A stretch of 64,000 nucleotides of DNA from the NCBI GenBank assembly GCA_937892735.1, contig CALBGL010000066.1:1-64000 (forward strand). The letters run 5' to 3'. The stretch is from an uncultured Clostridia bacterium. GTDB taxonomy: Bacteria > Bacillota > Clostridia > Lachnospirales > Bianqueaceae. A program made the translations under genes and the position numbers. Of this stretch, positions 62,979 through 64,000 are shown piece by piece (within the stretch, counting starts at the first letter, position 1; the number at the start of each line of letters is the position of its first letter). The notes under the pieces are model-generated. The model was not told the DNA's origin. It saw only the letters and a program-made list of their open reading frames with translations, and ran no database searches.

Positions 62979-63875
62979 TCATTGCACAAAGCCGATTCTA
63001 TCGAGCGGCCAGAACCGTATCGATGCCTTCCCCACGATCTGATCTTTAGAAACCGCTCCTACCTCACTAAAACGGCTATCCTTACTATTCGCCCTATTAT
63101 CTCCCATCACAAAATAGGAATCCTCCGGTACCAGGAACGGATACGAAATATCCCCCGAGATCTCTGTGGACATTTCCAAATACTTCGATTCATCATAAGC
63201 CGTTCCATTGATATACACCATGCCATCCATGATCTCGATCGTATCGCCAGGAAGACCAATGACACGCTTAATCAGATATTCTTCCCCCTGTATCGGATCG
63301 TCATACGTGAACACAATAATATCGCCTCGTTGTGGCTCTGTGAACCGATAAATGAACTTATTCATCAGAATCATTTCGCCATTCTCCAGCGTAGGCGCCA
63401 TGGAACTGCCATATACCGTACTGTTTTGCGCAACAAACGTCAGAAGCAACCATACCAGAACCAGGGCTATGATGATCTCCTTACTCCATACCAGAACGCC
63501 CTTCACAATATTCCAAGTACGTCTGACTGAAGAGACGGGCACCTCGCTCTCCGTCGTCTGAGTTTTAGCAGAATCCTTTGCTGCCGATGACTTCTGCGGC
63601 TTATCCTTTTGTTTGACCTCCTGCGCCTTAGAGAAGGCATTGGACATAGTCAGGTTGGGGTGTTTCGCCGCATCCGACTCCGGTAACGGGGGAAGCCCCA
63701 TATCATCTACGAAAAAAGAATCCAGCTGGTCATTCTCTTCCTTCTTACTCTGTTTGGAAACAGGAGTCTCCGCAGACCCCTCCGTCATCTGATTGAAGTC
63801 AAATTCCAGAAGCTCTGACAGGTTCTTTGTATCCCGACCCTCGTTCTGGCTTCGTTTTTCTTTCTGATTCTCCAT
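62979..63875 (-). CDS. lepB: Signal peptidase I with long cytoplasmic N-terminal extension
   Basis: Removes signal peptides from exported proteins. The catalytic part (about 130-298) has one membrane helix (about 132-149), the nucleophile Ser158 in YGSSMAPTL, general base Lys203 in EYLIKRVIGLPGD, and MGDNRANSKDSR. The first 120 or so residues are a charged, low-complexity cytoplasmic segment (Lys, Glu, Ser and Gln rich) that ordinary Firmicute type I peptidases of about 185 residues lack. First gene of the run visible here. Confidence 0.94.
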   Translation of the reverse strand: MENQKEKRSQNEGRDTKNLSELLEFDFNQMTEGSAETPVSKQSKKEENDQLDSFFVDDMGLPPLPESDAAKHPNLTMSNAFSKAQEVKQKDKPQKSSAAKDSAKTQTTESEVPVSSVRRTWNIVKGVLVWSKEIIIALVLVWLLLTFVAQNSTVYGSSMAPTLENGEMILMNKFIYRFTEPQRGDIIVFTYDDPIQGEEYLIKRVIGLPGDTIEIMDGMVYINGTAYDESKYLEMSTEISGDISYPFLVPEDSYFVMGDNRANSKDSRFSEVGAVSKDQIVGKASIRFWPLDRIGFVQ

Positions 63876-63939
63876 ACTATTCCCCTTTACACCGCCCCGT
63901 AGGGTCTCTTACGATTCTGTTTTCTACAGAATATATACG

Positions 63940-63999
63940 AAAAAGGACATTTGTCTATGGACAAACGCCCCTAGACTTTTCTCCATGGATAAATGTCCT
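63940..63999 (-). terminator. Terminator of the gene beyond the right edge
   Basis: AGGACATTT pairs with AAATGTCCT, with further partial pairing inside (CCATGG/CCATAG), followed by TTTTTCG on the minus strand. It ends a transcript entering from the right; in Firmicutes the gene upstream of lepB is often rplS, but that gene is not in the window. Confidence 0.8.
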
Positions 64000-64000
64000 G

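Noticed and set aside
1..64000. CRISPR array, prophage, tRNA or rRNA genes
   Set aside because: No regular spaced repeats, no phage structural or integrase proteins, and no cloverleaf with a CCA or T-loop signature was seen on either strand. The tandem repeats present are adjacent, not spaced.

Overview
The window looks like a stretch of chromosome from a spore-forming, low-to-mid GC Gram-positive anaerobe of the Clostridia, most likely Lachnospiraceae. The evidence is a sporulation sigma factor H gene in the conserved cysE-mrnC-rlmB-sigH order, T-box riboswitches, strong TTGACA/TATAAT promoters, purine-rich ribosome sites, a short-form HisG with HisZ, and a Firmicute lepB-rbgA-rnhB block. 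The family-level placement is inference. Every gene I can support lies on the minus strand, so genes are read from high to low coordinates. I saw no tRNA, rRNA, CRISPR array, prophage or intact insertion sequence.

Layout, left to right. (1) 1-3340: hisE-tyrA-aroA-aroC behind a T-box whose specifier reads UAC (tyrosine). (2) 3417-4966: a frameshifted lipoprotein gene and a small secreted protein of unknown function. (3) 5129-12452: a complete his operon, hisZGDCBAHFI, with nearly every junction overlapping. (4) 12481-14517: rpmF with its DUF177 partner, and an S1-domain protein. (5) 14532-22502: trpEGDCFBA plus an aminotransferase, behind a T-box with a UGG specifier. (6) 22702-24238: SPFH and NfeD membrane proteins. 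(7) 24248-28873: cysE-mrnC-rlmB-sigH followed by an AgrC/AgrA-like kinase and regulator. (8) 28936-38138: an oligopeptide ABC transporter, oppABCDF, in which four of the five subunits are much larger than usual. (9) 38261-46542: a SNF2 helicase and a MacAB-type export operon with two adaptors, one carrying long Ser/Glu-rich segments. (10) 46567-50437: alr, an ATP-grasp gene, an ECF S component (probably pantothenate) and coaX. (11) 50483-53735: xpt and a small pyrophosphohydrolase behind three tandem 103-bp units, then a D-lyxose isomerase-like gene and a DUF624 membrane protein. (12) 54045-64000: lepB-rbgA-rnhB-yraN-pgeF-DUF512-der-plsY-gpsA-gltX, a housekeeping run.

How the genes work together: the left third makes tyrosine, histidine and tryptophan from shared precursors (PRPP, chorismate). 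The two aromatic branches are under amino-acid-specific tRNA sensing. hisE, the one histidine gene missing from the his operon, sits in the tyrosine-controlled unit. The middle is envelope and transport. The right third is translation, phospholipid synthesis, ribosome assembly and protein export.

The most unusual element is the triple tandem leader of xpt (51523-51833). Its three copies differ by compensatory base changes that preserve the same hairpins, and it does not match a purine riboswitch or any class I recognise.
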